Part shown: positions 8,405 through 16,477 of the stretch, one piece after another | Numbering within the stretch: the first letter of the stretch is position 1 | Layout of the letters: each line of letters opens with the position of its first letter | Source of the DNA: Dyella_A sp049445995 | GTDB lineage: Bacteria; Pseudomonadota; Gammaproteobacteria; Xanthomonadales; Rhodanobacteraceae | Direction of reading: 5' to 3' | NCBI RefSeq assembly: GCF_049445995.1 | Contig: NZ_JBMSDZ010000018.1 | Location: 6,443 to 70,442 of the forward strand | Length of the DNA stretch: 64,000 nt | Made by a program: the position numbers and the translations under genes | The notes under the pieces: generated by a model | Told to the model about the DNA's origin: nothing | Seen by the model: only the letters and a program-made list of their open reading frames with translations | Database searches by the model: none

Positions 8405-9070
8405 ATGCCCTACCTCGCCATCGGTGCCGCGCTGCTGTCTGCCGGGCTCGGCTACTACAACCAGGAGCAGACGGCCAGCCGTCAGGACAGGACGCTGGCC
8501 AACAGCCTGCGCCAGCAGTACGCGCTGCAACATCAGGAGGACGCCAAGACGCGGCAGCTGATCCAGCAGACCGCGCAGTCCACGCCGGATGCCGCGAAAA
8601 GCGACTTGCTGGGCAAGTTCATGGCGCAGATCCAGGCCAACGGCGGCAACACGACCCGCCCGCTGGGGCAGGCTGGCGCCGTAAGCGACGCCTACACGAA
8701 GGCGGCGAACGATGCCTCGCTGGGCCTGAGCAACTACGGCAGCACGAACGCCGGGCTGGTCGCCTCCATCGACGCGCCCGCCGTGCAGCGCCAGGCCGAG
8801 GCCGCCAACCTGAGCCGCTACGGCAGCCAGCTCAACGACCTGAAGCGCCAGTCCAGCGTGCAGGACTACCTGACGCGGCTTCGCCTGCAAGGCATCCGGC
8901 CGAACCCGTGGCTCTCGGCCGTTTCGGATGGCCTGCGCGCTTACGGGCTGTCGAAGGCGGGAAGCTACAAAGCCGGCGATGGAACAGGCCCATCCGCGTG
9001 GTCGCAGGGCAACACGATTTCTGGATCAGGCGGACTCACCTACAACCTGCCGAACACTCTGGAAGGCTGA
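8405..9070 (+). CDS. Internal virion (ejection) protein, small component 2
   Basis: A 221-residue protein with a short hydrophobic N-terminus (YLAIGAALLSAGLGYY), then Gln/Ala/Arg-rich helices and a Gly/Ser-rich C-terminal tail. No enzymatic motif is seen. The pattern (apolar N-terminus, long soluble helices, low-complexity end) and placement between two other such genes fit an ejection protein that helps build the channel across the cell envelope. The ATG is 3 nt after the preceding TGA, with GGGAGG 9-10 nt upstream. Confidence 0.6.
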   Translation: MPYLAIGAALLSAGLGYYNQEQTASRQDRTLANSLRQQYALQHQEDAKTRQLIQQTAQSTPDAAKSDLLGKFMAQIQANGGNTTRPLGQAGAVSDAYTKAANDASLGLSNYGSTNAGLVASIDAPAVQRQAEAANLSRYGSQLNDLKRQSSVQDYLTRLRLQGIRPNPWLSAVSDGLRAYGLSKAGSYKAGDGTGPSAWSQGNTISGSGGLTYNLPNTLEG

Positions 9071-9080
9071 GGAAACACCG

Positions 9081-10625
9081 ATGGCGACGAACGGATGGAG
9101 TGAGCTGGGCGCCATGCTGGGCGGCAACAGCCAGGCTCGGCAGATGCAGCTGCAGCAGCAGGGCATGGCGATGGGCATGCGGCAGGCATCCATGCTTGAG
9201 GACGCGCGCCGCAAGCGCGACGCGGCCATGGGGCTTGCACAGATCACCCCGCAGGCGATCCAGAACGCCACAAGCGGCCTTGACCCGGTCACGGGCCAAC
9301 CCTTTGCGCCCGAGGTGGCCAGCCAACTGCAGAGCGAGCTAGTGTCGGCGATGCTCCATGCTGGCCGTGATCCTCGCCAGATCAGCGGATACGCCAAGGA
9401 TCAGCAGGGCATTGACTGGGGAAAGCAGGCGATGGCCGCGGCTACTGGCGATCACCCCGACCTGAACCTGGTCAACCGCATCAACATGGTGCGTCAGGGA
9501 ACGCCCGTAGACCTGACGACCATTCAAGGGAATACCCTGATCGACCGGATGGTGACTCCGGACCAACAGGCGGCGCAGGGCGGCAACACGCCCACGCAGA
9601 TCGGCATTGCCGACATGATGCAAAAGACGGCGCAGGCGAACGAGCGTAATGCGCATGCCCGCCTGTTCGACCGCCAGACAGCAGCGGGAGGCTTCCGCCC
9701 CGATCCGAATGCTGCGGGAGTGCCCACGGCAAGCCCGGCGGGCGTGCCGGGCGGCGTGCCGCTGCCTAACAACATGCACGGCGACGCCTTCCTCGGCACG
9801 CTCTCCCCGGGCGATGCGGCGACGGTCAAGGCACTGGCCGAGGGCCGGCTCGCATTCCCGACCGGTGCAGCGCTCAAGGCACCGTACTGGCAGACCATGC
9901 TGACCAACGTGGCCACCTACGACCCCAGCTTCGAGGCGGCGAACTACCAGGCGCGGTCGCGCACGCGCAACGACTTCACGTCGGGCAAAGCGGCGCAGAC
10001 GATCAATTCGCTGAACACCGTGCTCGGCCACATGGGCGACCTGAGCGACGCCGCGGACAAGCTGAACAATTCCGGCCTGCCGTGGTGGAACAAGCTGGCC
10101 AACGCCACGCTCAGCGCTACTGGCGACCCGCGCATCAAGGAGTTCGAGGCCAACAAGAAGGCCGTGGTGGACGAGATGACCCGCGTGTACCGCGGCACGG
10201 GCGGCAGCGAGCAGGACATCAAGACCTGGAGCGAGGCGCTGGACAACGCCGGTTCTCCGCAGCAGCTGCAGGGCGTGATCGGCAAAATCAGCGAGCTGCT
10301 GCAGTCGAAGATCAACGCGCTGACCGACCAGTACCGGCAGGGCATGGGGACGATCGGGCAACACCAGTCGTTCATCACGCCGAAGGCCCAGGCCACGCTG
10401 CGCAAGCTCGAGCATCGCGCCGGCATGACCTATGCGTCACCGGGCGATGAAAGCGTGCCCTCGCTCACCGACAGCGTGCGCGCGGCGGCAGGCATAAGTG
10501 CTGCAGCTCCAGTTTCGGCAGCACCTGCGCCGGCGACTGCTCCCGCGGCGCCGGTGTATCGCGCAGTCGATCCGAAAACCGGTCATGCCGTGATCTGGAA
10601 TGGCTCTGCCTGGGTGCCCGAGTGA
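9081..10625 (+). CDS. Internal virion protein, medium component, 514 aa
   Basis: The ATG at 9081 follows TGAGGA with good spacing; longer in-frame extensions read through the previous gene and are rejected. The product is rich in Met/Gln at the N-terminus (a Gln-rich helix at about 17-35), then long amphipathic helices. An Ala/Pro-rich linker near 475-490 leads to a short terminal segment (VYRAVDPKTGHAVIWNGSAW) reminiscent of small beta-hairpin caps on phage proteins. No catalytic motif is evident. It overlaps the following gene by one base (TGATG). Function by position: DNA-ejection or internal core protein. Confidence 0.6.
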   Translation: MATNGWSELGAMLGGNSQARQMQLQQQGMAMGMRQASMLEDARRKRDAAMGLAQITPQAIQNATSGLDPVTGQPFAPEVASQLQSELVSAMLHAGRDPRQISGYAKDQQGIDWGKQAMAAATGDHPDLNLVNRINMVRQGTPVDLTTIQGNTLIDRMVTPDQQAAQGGNTPTQIGIADMMQKTAQANERNAHARLFDRQTAAGGFRPDPNAAGVPTASPAGVPGGVPLPNNMHGDAFLGTLSPGDAATVKALAEGRLAFPTGAALKAPYWQTMLTNVATYDPSFEAANYQARSRTRNDFTSGKAAQTINSLNTVLGHMGDLSDAADKLNNSGLPWWNKLANATLSATGDPRIKEFEANKKAVVDEMTRVYRGTGGSEQDIKTWSEALDNAGSPQQLQGVIGKISELLQSKINALTDQYRQGMGTIGQHQSFITPKAQATLRKLEHRAGMTYASPGDESVPSLTDSVRAAAGISAAAPVSAAPAPATAPAAPVYRAVDPKTGHAVIWNGSAWVPE

Positions 10626-13051
10626 TGAATGACGATCCGAACCAGCTCACCCTTGCCGACTTGATGCTGGGTCGCCGCCGCGGAGATCCGCTGCCGACCC
10701 CGGCCCCGACCGCGCCGCGACCGGCCGCCGGGCTTCCACCGCCCCCGCCGCCTGGGTATGTGCTGCAGCAGGTTGCCGAGGCTGCTCCGCGCGCGGCGTC
10801 TGAGCCGCCACCGCCGCCGCCCGGTTACGTGATGGAGCCGTCCCAGCGCCTGCCCGACGTGAACGTGTCTCCCGAGGCTGAGCCCAGCCTCATGGACCAG
10901 CTCAAGCGCAGCAGCGTGGGAGCGCTGCGCAGCTTCGCGCACGGCGTGGCAAGCATCCCCGGCATGATCAATGACCCGATCGTGCATTCGCTGAACTGGG
11001 CGGAGGAAAAGGCCGGCGTCGACCCGAGGTATCGGTTCGGTACGGCCAGCCAGGCTGCCGACTACCTGATGAACAAGGCCGGCGTGCCCGAGTACACCCC
11101 GCAGAACGCGACCGAGCGCGTCGTGAACAACATCGAGGAGGGCTTGGGCTCGGCCGTGGGTACCATGGGCACCGGCGCGCTGATGAAGGGCGCTTCCAAC
11201 GGCGTGGCATCCAGCATCGGTGACATGCTCACGCAGAACGCCGGCGGTCAGATCGCCAGTTCAGCAACCGGCGCCGGCGCGGCCGGTGTTGCCCGCGAGA
11301 ATGGCGCCGGAACTTCCGGGCAGATCGCGGCAGGGCTGGTCGGCGGCGTGGTTCCCGCAGCGCTATCCGCCGGTGCACAGGGTGCCGTGCGTGCAGCGAT
11401 CCGTGGTGGCGAAGCTGGCCGGCAGACCGTCGAGAACAACGTCAAGGCATTCAAGGTAGCCGGAACAACGCCTACCGTCGGCCAGGCCACGCAGAGCCGC
11501 GTGCTTCAGAACGCCGAGAGCTTGCTGGCCAAGGCTCCGGGAAGCTCTGGCGTGGTCCAGCAGTCGGCCGAGCGCCAAGCTGACCAGGCATCGCAGGGTA
11601 TCGATGCGCTCGCCGACCAGCTGTCCAAGGTGCGCGACCCGGCCGGGGCTGGCCGGACGATCGATCGCGGCATTTCGGGTGCCGGCGGATTCATCGACCG
11701 GTTCCGGCAGGAGTCGGGTGCGCTGTACGACAAGCTCGACAACTACATCCCGGCCGACAAGCGCATCGACGTCTCGAACACGATGGAGCTGCTTCCCGAG
11801 CTGAACCCGACGATCCCCGGCGCACCGGCCACGTCGAAGCTGTTCCAGAACGCACGCATCCGCGGCATCGAGGAAGGCCTCAAGGCAGACACCGGAGGCC
11901 CAGAGGCCGCGCTCACGCGACCGGAAGTCAAGGCGAAGGCCGACGAGCTGGCGCAGGTGCTGGGCGACAACAACGCGGCGATCGAGTCGGCCAATGCCGC
12001 CGGGAAGCAGGCTGTGGACGATGCCAACTTGCTGCGCGACGGCACGCAGAAGCAGACCTTCAACCCCGACCGACCGCTGAGCCAGGACGAGATCCAGGCG
12101 AACATCCGGCAGCTCGCCAGCACCATGGTGGACGGAAAGCTGCCCTATGAAGCGCTGAAAAAGCTACGCACGCTGGTCGGCAACGAGATGAACAACAACT
12201 CGCTGGTGTCCGACGTGCCACGCAGCAAGTGGACCGCGCTGTATGGCGCGCTGTCGCGTGACCTGCAGAACGCTGCCAAGGAGGCCGGCCCCAAGGCACA
12301 GCAGGCATGGAACCGAGCGAACGCATACTACCGGGCCGGATCGAGCCGCATCGACTCGATCGCCAGCGTGGTGGACAAGTCGGGCGGCCCCGAGGCGATC
12401 TTCAATGCGGCGACGAGCGGGACGCGCGATGGAGCGACGACCCTGCGCGCGGTGATGCAGTCGCTGAAGCCCGACGAGCAGAAGGTGCTGGCCAGCGTGA
12501 TGGTGCGCCGGCTCGGACGCGCCACACCCGGTGCCCAGAATGCCGCGGGAGACGCGTTCAGCATGTCCAGCTACCTGACGAACTGGAACCGCCTCAGCCC
12601 GGAGGCGAAAAAGGCGCTGTTCGGCCGCTTCGGGCCCAAGTTCTCTCAGGACATGGACCACCTCGCCACGATGGCCGAAAACGTGCGAAGCGGAAGCAAG
12701 GTGTTTGCGAACCCCAGCGGCACGGCGGCGACGGCTGCCAACATCGCCGCCTGGACGTCCATGATCGGCTCGCTGGCTTCAGGTCAGCTGCATACTGCCG
12801 GCACGATCGCTGCGGGCGTCGGCAGCGCCAACCTGGTCGCCCGGGTGATGACGAACCCGAGATTCGTCGGGTGGCTGGCGAAGCAGACGCGTCTCGGTAT
12901 TCCGCCCCAGGCGGCCAACCTGGCCAACCTGCGCAACATGGCTCAGGAGCATGACGATCCCGACCTGAAGGCGATGGCGGATCTAGTGCAGAACGCTCAG
13001 CAGGAAGAAGCGCAGGGCGCTGTGCAGACCGAAGGCCAGCAGGAGAATTGA
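10625..13051 (+). CDS. Large internal virion protein with Pro-rich N-terminus, 808 aa
   Basis: The ATG at 10625 overlaps the upstream TGA; a GTG immediately before it (10622) is also possible. Residues 35-75 hold two near-identical Pro-rich segments (PPPPPPGYV). About 95-275 is Ala/Gly-rich and partly hydrophobic, and the rest is long helices. It is the largest protein of the prophage part seen here, as expected for the largest ejection protein, which in other podoviruses may carry a peptidoglycan-cleaving domain. No lysozyme or transglycosylase signature is recognisable here. The final 69 nt overlap an antisense membrane-protein gene. Confidence 0.62.
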   Translation: MNDDPNQLTLADLMLGRRRGDPLPTPAPTAPRPAAGLPPPPPPGYVLQQVAEAAPRAASEPPPPPPGYVMEPSQRLPDVNVSPEAEPSLMDQLKRSSVGALRSFAHGVASIPGMINDPIVHSLNWAEEKAGVDPRYRFGTASQAADYLMNKAGVPEYTPQNATERVVNNIEEGLGSAVGTMGTGALMKGASNGVASSIGDMLTQNAGGQIASSATGAGAAGVARENGAGTSGQIAAGLVGGVVPAALSAGAQGAVRAAIRGGEAGRQTVENNVKAFKVAGTTPTVGQATQSRVLQNAESLLAKAPGSSGVVQQSAERQADQASQGIDALADQLSKVRDPAGAGRTIDRGISGAGGFIDRFRQESGALYDKLDNYIPADKRIDVSNTMELLPELNPTIPGAPATSKLFQNARIRGIEEGLKADTGGPEAALTRPEVKAKADELAQVLGDNNAAIESANAAGKQAVDDANLLRDGTQKQTFNPDRPLSQDEIQANIRQLASTMVDGKLPYEALKKLRTLVGNEMNNNSLVSDVPRSKWTALYGALSRDLQNAAKEAGPKAQQAWNRANAYYRAGSSRIDSIASVVDKSGGPEAIFNAATSGTRDGATTLRAVMQSLKPDEQKVLASVMVRRLGRATPGAQNAAGDAFSMSSYLTNWNRLSPEAKKALFGRFGPKFSQDMDHLATMAENVRSGSKVFANPSGTAATAANIAAWTSMIGSLASGQLHTAGTIAAGVGSANLVARVMTNPRFVGWLAKQTRLGIPPQAANLANLRNMAQEHDDPDLKAMADLVQNAQQEEAQGAVQTEGQQEN

Positions 13052-13225
13052 GGCCGGGATGCCGATTAGGAGGAACGCACCGGCGAAGGTGAACTTGAGG
13101 TTGTCCCAGCCGGTGAAATGGAGGCTGTCCTCGCCCTTGCCCGGCAGATCGAGCCGAACACGCTCGGACCTGTCGAAGTCAGGATCGATGCCGAAGGCTT
13201 GACCGGTGGGCTCGGTGTTGTCCAT
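12983..13225 (-). CDS. Small antisense membrane protein in the prophage
   Basis: An 80-residue frame on the strand opposite to all other phage genes. It has a charged N-terminal half (Asp/Arg/Glu-rich, residues 1-45) and then a hydrophobic segment of about 34 residues (FTFAGAFLLIGIPASILLLAF and on) that would span the membrane once or twice. It overlaps the end of the large internal protein gene and starts in the 256-bp gap before the tail-fibre gene, a gap with no convincing plus-strand gene. The location and orientation are typical of morons expressed from the lysogen, for example superinfection exclusion. Its RBS is weak (GGTAGG about 9 nt upstream). Confidence 0.5.
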   Translation of the reverse strand: MDNTEPTGQAFGIDPDFDRSERVRLDLPGKGEDSLHFTGWDNLKFTFAGAFLLIGIPASILLLAFGLHSALRFFLLSVLH

Positions 13226-13307
13226 GCCGCGAAGCCTACCACCAGCGCGGGCGCTCCGGGTAATGGCGATCCCTTGACCCTCTCGGCGCGTGCCCTACAA
13301 GGTCGGC

Positions 13308-13910
13308 ATGACGCGCCTCGCCAAAATCCCGCTGTACGGCAACGTCGCCAAGGCGGTGACCGTCAATCTGGACGCCACGGAAGGCGCCCAGATAGGCAAT
13401 AACCTGCTGATGCCCGACGGCACGCTGGCCACCACGGCGAAGCTGCAGGCGCTGTTCGGAGCTGGCATCAGCGGCTCGGGGCCTGACACCACGGATGCGC
13501 TGGACGAGGGGCAGTTCAACCTCTACTTCACCAACCGGCGCGCACAGGACGCGGTGGGCGGCATTCTGGCTGACTCGACTAACGTCTCGCTGACCTATGT
13601 CGGCGGAACGTCGATCACCGCCGACCTGACCGATCTGGCCGACACCGGCGCCGGCGCGCTGCTTGCGATCACTCGCGATGCCAAGGGCCGCGTGACGGGG
13701 ACCAAGGCAGCGACGATCACCGGCACAGCCGGACAGATTGATATTGCAGATGGCGATGCCGCTGCTGGCCTGCCCACCATTTCACTTGCATCCGCCGTGC
13801 TCTCCCAGCTTTCGGCATTGGCTCAATTTCAGTCTGACCTACTGACAAGCAGTAATGGGAGTCCGCTTGTCACGAGTGGCGGCGACTTCATCACCACGAG
13901 CGCAGCGTAA
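13308..13910 (+). CDS. Phage tail fibre, N-terminal/shaft protein
   Basis: A 200-residue protein from ATG 13308 (AAGG upstream); a GTG at 13290 would add six residues. It contains the tail-fibre phrase EGQFNLYFTNRRAQDAV (about residues 65-81), followed by ITRDAKGRVTGTKAATITGTAGQI, both frequent in phage fibre shafts that trimerise. The C-terminus is Ser/Thr/Gly-rich. It is followed by an overlapping TAATG to the AT-rich receptor-binding gene, so the two probably form one fibre. The N-terminal MTRLAKIPLYGN piece may dock onto the tail hub (inference). Confidence 0.7.
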   Translation: MTRLAKIPLYGNVAKAVTVNLDATEGAQIGNNLLMPDGTLATTAKLQALFGAGISGSGPDTTDALDEGQFNLYFTNRRAQDAVGGILADSTNVSLTYVGGTSITADLTDLADTGAGALLAITRDAKGRVTGTKAATITGTAGQIDIADGDAAAGLPTISLASAVLSQLSALAQFQSDLLTSSNGSPLVTSGGDFITTSAA

Positions 13911-14662
13911 TGCCAAATCTAAACAATCTCACGACGCAAGACCTTCAGTGGGGAACGGCCAACTGGTCGGGCCAAGGGTACATTGATGGCCTCAAAATGG
14001 TTTGGAACAGCGCTACGTCTATCAGTGTGACAAGCGGTGCGGCTTATATCCCGTCGCTTAGCAAATGCTTGCCTAGCACGTCTACGCTTACGCTTAGCGG
14101 ATTGGTGTTGACAGCAAGCACGTTTTACCACGTCTACCTTTACAACAACGCGGGCGTTGCGGCGATCGAGTGCGTGACGACTGCACCAGCGTCGCCGTAT
14201 TACGGAACGGCGCGCACAAAGACGGGTGATACATCACGTCGGTATATCGGCAGCGTGCTGACAGATGCGAGCGCAAATATCTATAACTTTCTGCAAAATA
14301 ACAACTTAATTTTTTATAGGGTTGCAAACGGCGTAGCCCCGTTTCGTATCGTATCGGGCGCAAATAACTCGACGGCGGCAACCGCCAATGCATCTTCGAT
14401 TGTCCCGAGCACGTCGAGGATTGCGATACTGCAATTGTACAATTTTGATAATACGAACGGGTCCAACATGGCTACTGGCACGTCGGACTCTCCGGGAACT
14501 GCAATCGGAAATAGCGGGATTTATCTTGTCCGCGCGCAGGCCACAGCATCCGTAAATCATCCACTTGATTCATCCCAAGCCATGACGTACGCATTTTCTG
14601 CGCCACCGCTCGGCACAGATGGCATGTTTATTGACGTTTTCGGCTACGAGTACGAGCGATGA
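13910..14662 (+). CDS. Tail fibre receptor-binding/tip protein (AT-rich, probably acquired)
   Basis: A 250-residue beta-rich protein full of Ser, Thr, Asn, Tyr and Gly, with no signal peptide. It sits directly after the fibre shaft and directly before a tail-fibre assembly chaperone, which marks it as the receptor-binding end. The DNA is clearly more AT-rich than the rest of the window (for instance 14281-14330), with A/T-ending codons rare in neighbouring genes, indicating a recently exchanged module. No sugar-hydrolase motif or variable repeat is visible. ATG overlaps the TAA of the shaft gene. Confidence 0.65.
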   Translation: MPNLNNLTTQDLQWGTANWSGQGYIDGLKMVWNSATSISVTSGAAYIPSLSKCLPSTSTLTLSGLVLTASTFYHVYLYNNAGVAAIECVTTAPASPYYGTARTKTGDTSRRYIGSVLTDASANIYNFLQNNNLIFYRVANGVAPFRIVSGANNSTAATANASSIVPSTSRIAILQLYNFDNTNGSNMATGTSDSPGTAIGNSGIYLVRAQATASVNHPLDSSQAMTYAFSAPPLGTDGMFIDVFGYEYER

Positions 14663-14958
14663 CTGTGTACGCAATTACTCAAACAGGCTGGCGTGCCATT
14701 GCGAGCGCCGATGATCTTCAGGCAGGCGAAACCGCATCGGAGAAGATTCCGCAATCGGTCATGGATGCCATCGCAAAGGCCGAGCAACGCAGCACACGCG
14801 ATGCGCTCATTTCCGCGTGCGACTGGACGCAGATACCCGACTCGCCATTAACCGCCGATCAGCGCACCGCCTGGGTCGCTTATCGCCAAGCGCTGCGCGA
14901 CGTTCCATCGCAGGCGGGTTTCCCGGAAACGATCGACTGGCCGATCAAGCCGGCATGA
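14659..14958 (+). CDS. Phage tail-fibre assembly chaperone
   Basis: A 99-residue protein whose C-terminal half has the well-known pattern of the phage tail assembly chaperone family: RDALISACDWTQIPDSPLT followed by AWVAYRQALRDVPSQAGFP and IDWP. Members fold or protect the fibre tip during assembly. It overlaps the tip gene by 4 bp (ATGA), and its own TGA overlaps the ATG of a 22-codon frame. Slightly AT-rich 5' part like the fibre tip gene, so both may have moved together. Confidence 0.85.
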   Translation: MTVYAITQTGWRAIASADDLQAGETASEKIPQSVMDAIAKAEQRSTRDALISACDWTQIPDSPLTADQRTAWVAYRQALRDVPSQAGFPETIDWPIKPA

Positions 14959-15023
14959 ACTTTCTTCTATTCATGGCGTGCGGATTCGATGCCCGCCTTT
15001 CTATGTTGGAGGCAGGCAAGTGA
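14955..15023 (+). CDS. 22-codon coupling ORF between chaperone and lysis genes
   Basis: The ATG lies inside the ATGA of the chaperone stop, and the TGA overlaps the GTG start of the next gene. The predicted peptide (MNFLLFMACGFD...) is hydrophobic at its start. It carries GGAGG near its end that serves as the RBS of the next gene. It may be only a translational bridge. I see no evidence that the peptide itself is functional. Confidence 0.3.
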   Translation: MNFLLFMACGFDARLSMLEAGK

Positions 15024-15232
15024 GCGATCAAACCGAAATCGACCTGAAGCATGAAGTGCGCGACCTAACGGGAAAGGTCGAAAAGCTTACACAGCAAGTG
15101 AGCGGCCTTGTTGAAGCATGGAACACGGCCAATGGCGTGCTCAAGTTCGTGAAGTTCCTCGGCGGCATAGCGACTGCTGGTGCGGCTATATGGGCCTTAG
15201 TGAAATTAGCAATGCAGGATAAATTACGATGA
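15020..15232 (+). CDS. Coiled-coil plus single-TM lysis-cassette protein (XhlA-like topology)
   Basis: A 70-residue protein starting at GTG 15020, 7 nt after GGAGG (15008-15012). Residues 5-38 form a heptad-like helix (EIDLKHEVRDLTGKVEKL...), and about 45-65 form one membrane segment (FLGGIATAGAAIWALVKLAM). This topology is that of XhlA-type or accessory holin proteins that act next to the holin. ATGA overlap with the holin gene supports co-expression. It could be a holin itself or an antiholin. Confidence 0.6.
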   Translation: MSDQTEIDLKHEVRDLTGKVEKLTQQVSGLVEAWNTANGVLKFVKFLGGIATAGAAIWALVKLAMQDKLR

Positions 15233-15474
15233 AGCTTATCGACGACTGGAAACAAGCGCACAAGTTCGGCTCAGTGCAGATTGCTGGCTCCGGCGCATTG
15301 CTTGGCTACCTTGCGGCAGGCTTGATCGCGTCCGGTGCTGCTGCGCAGTGGGTCGGGCTCATTCCGATGTGGGCCGTTTTCGGCCTCGGCGCATTCATCT
15401 GCACGCTGGTTGTGCTGGCTCGCATCCTTCAGCGCAGCCCCAAGCATGACGAAACGGACGAGGCTGGGGCATGA
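15229..15474 (+). CDS. Phage holin, two membrane segments
   Basis: An 81-residue protein starting MKLIDDWKQAHKFGSVQ, with two hydrophobic segments (about 19-40 and 44-66) and a charged C-terminal tail (RSPKHDETDEAGA). This is the architecture of a small phage holin, which depolarises or perforates the inner membrane at lysis time. It lies between the coiled-coil protein and the lysozyme, with four-base overlaps at both ends. Because the lysozyme has a signal-anchor, a pinholin-type action is possible (inference). Confidence 0.75.
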   Translation: MKLIDDWKQAHKFGSVQIAGSGALLGYLAAGLIASGAAAQWVGLIPMWAVFGLGAFICTLVVLARILQRSPKHDETDEAGA

Positions 15475-15971
15475 AGCGCTGGCAGAAGCTGGCCATGTCC
15501 GGCGCTGGGGCGGCTGCGATTGCGGTCGGCATGTCCATGGACTGGGAAGGCACCGTGCACCGCGCCTACTACGACCGGCTCGGGCAGGTGTGGACCATCT
15601 GCACCGGCCACACTCGCGGCGTTAAGCCCGGCGATACCGCCACCGACGCCCAGTGCACCGCCTATCTGCAGCAGGACCAGGCCGAGGCGCGCGCAGCCGT
15701 CGATCGCTGCATCCATGCCACGCTCACAGATGGGCAGCGCGCCGCGTTCACCGATGCCTCCTTCAACCTCGGCCCGGCTGTGGTGTGCGGATCCACCCTG
15801 CAGCGCAAGGCCAACGCCGGCGACGTGATCGGCGCCTGCCTGCAGCTCACCGATGCCATGGACAGGCGCGGAAACGTCGTGGGATGGACATCGCCCGGGT
15901 CGTCGGCTGAGCAAGGCCTGCGAAACCGCCGAACCGATGAACGCAACCTCTGCCTGGGGTACCTGAAATGA
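15471..15971 (+). CDS. Endolysin, GH24 lysozyme with signal-anchor-release N-terminus
   Basis: A 166-residue lysozyme-type muramidase that cuts the glycan backbone of peptidoglycan. The catalytic triad is E26, D35 and T42, in WEG...YYDRLGQVWTICTGHT. Residues 6-22 are weakly hydrophobic, Ala/Gly-rich and lack a cleavage site, as in SAR endolysins, which are exported by the Sec system and released when the membrane is de-energised. Cys44 and further Cys residues could form the disulfide switch of P21-type enzymes. Overlaps holin and Rz genes by 4 bp. Confidence 0.88.
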   Translation: MKRWQKLAMSGAGAAAIAVGMSMDWEGTVHRAYYDRLGQVWTICTGHTRGVKPGDTATDAQCTAYLQQDQAEARAAVDRCIHATLTDGQRAAFTDASFNLGPAVVCGSTLQRKANAGDVIGACLQLTDAMDRRGNVVGWTSPGSSAEQGLRNRRTDERNLCLGYLK

Positions 15972-16477
15972 ACCTCGAGACCAAGCTGATCGCCTTTCTC
16001 GTGCTGCTCGCCGCCTTTCTTGCTGGCGTCTTGGCATTCGGCGCTCACGAGCGCGCCATCGGCGCCGCCGGCGTGCAGTCCAAGTGGGACGCCGCTGTCG
16101 CCAGCGCGAAAGTCACCAGCGCCAAGCAGACGCTGGAATGGACCCAGCAGTTCAGCACCATCGCCACCCACTACCAGGAGCAGAGCCATGCGCAAGTACC
16201 TTCGATTGCTGACACCGTGGCTGCTGACGTGCGCGGCGGCTCTATCCGGCTGCGCGACGAGCCGACCCAAGCCTGCCCCGGGCGTGTGCCCGACGCTTCC
16301 GCCGGTGCCCGAGCTGCTGATGCAGCCGCCACCGCCGCCCTTGCACAGCGCGTCGCAGATTCGATCGCTGCTGTTCGAGTCGGTGATGCCGCTGACGCCC
16401 GAGAGCAGCAGCTCAGGGAGCAGGTGATCGCGCTGCAGGCTGCGCTACGTGCCGAGCGGTCACCTTCGGGAATGTGA
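15968..16477 (+). CDS. Inner-membrane spanin (Rz-like)
   Basis: A 169-residue protein with an N-terminal membrane anchor (residues 7-25) and a long Ala/Gln/Glu-rich periplasmic helix with coiled-coil propensity towards the C-terminus (QQLREQVIALQAAL). It is the i-spanin that spans the periplasm and fuses inner and outer membrane with its lipoprotein partner in the last lysis step. The partner gene is nested inside it in another frame. It overlaps the endolysin by ATGA and is the last gene of the prophage. Confidence 0.82.
   Translation: MNLETKLIAFLVLLAAFLAGVLAFGAHERAIGAAGVQSKWDAAVASAKVTSAKQTLEWTQQFSTIATHYQEQSHAQVPSIADTVAADVRGGSIRLRDEPTQACPGRVPDASAGARAADAAATAALAQRVADSIAAVRVGDAADAREQQLREQVIALQAALRAERSPSGM
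16188..16427 (+). CDS. Outer-membrane spanin lipoprotein (Rz1-like), nested in Rz
   Basis: A 79-residue lipoprotein entirely inside the Rz gene in a different frame. ATG 16188 follows AGGAG (16176-16180). Residues 1-21 are a signal peptide ending in the lipobox LSGC. The mature part is Pro-rich (PTLPPVPELLMQPPPPPLH), as in Rz1 proteins. The embedded layout, as in phage lambda, supports both calls. It is the o-spanin that pairs with the Rz coiled coil. Confidence 0.85.
   Translation: MRKYLRLLTPWLLTCAAALSGCATSRPKPAPGVCPTLPPVPELLMQPPPPPLHSASQIRSLLFESVMPLTPESSSSGSR

Larger units (their letters stand above)
1..16477 (+). mobile_element. Prophage, late (structural and lysis) half, left end outside window
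   Basis: A continuous plus-strand block of overlapping or closely spaced genes runs from a truncated reading frame at base 1 to the Rz/Rz1 spanins ending at 16477. The order is capsid, cement protein, connector/tail proteins, internal virion proteins, tail fibre, fibre chaperone, holin, lysozyme, spanins. There is no long-tail module (no tape measure, sheath or tube), which points to a short-tailed phage, and the layout resembles Bordetella phage BPP-1. Terminase, portal, integrase and repressor are not in view, so they would lie to the left. Whether the phage is intact cannot be judged here. The right junction lies between 16478 and about 16613. Confidence 0.9.

Noticed and set aside
13118..13402. 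Plus-strand frame of 94 codons overlapping the tail-fibre start
   Set aside because: It overlaps both the antisense membrane gene and the fibre gene, has no RBS and its Arg/Gly-rich product looks like a shadow.
13290..14662. Diversity-generating retroelement expected from BPP-1 resemblance
   Set aside because: No reverse transcriptase, no accessory gene and no template/variable repeat pair is visible near the fibre genes.
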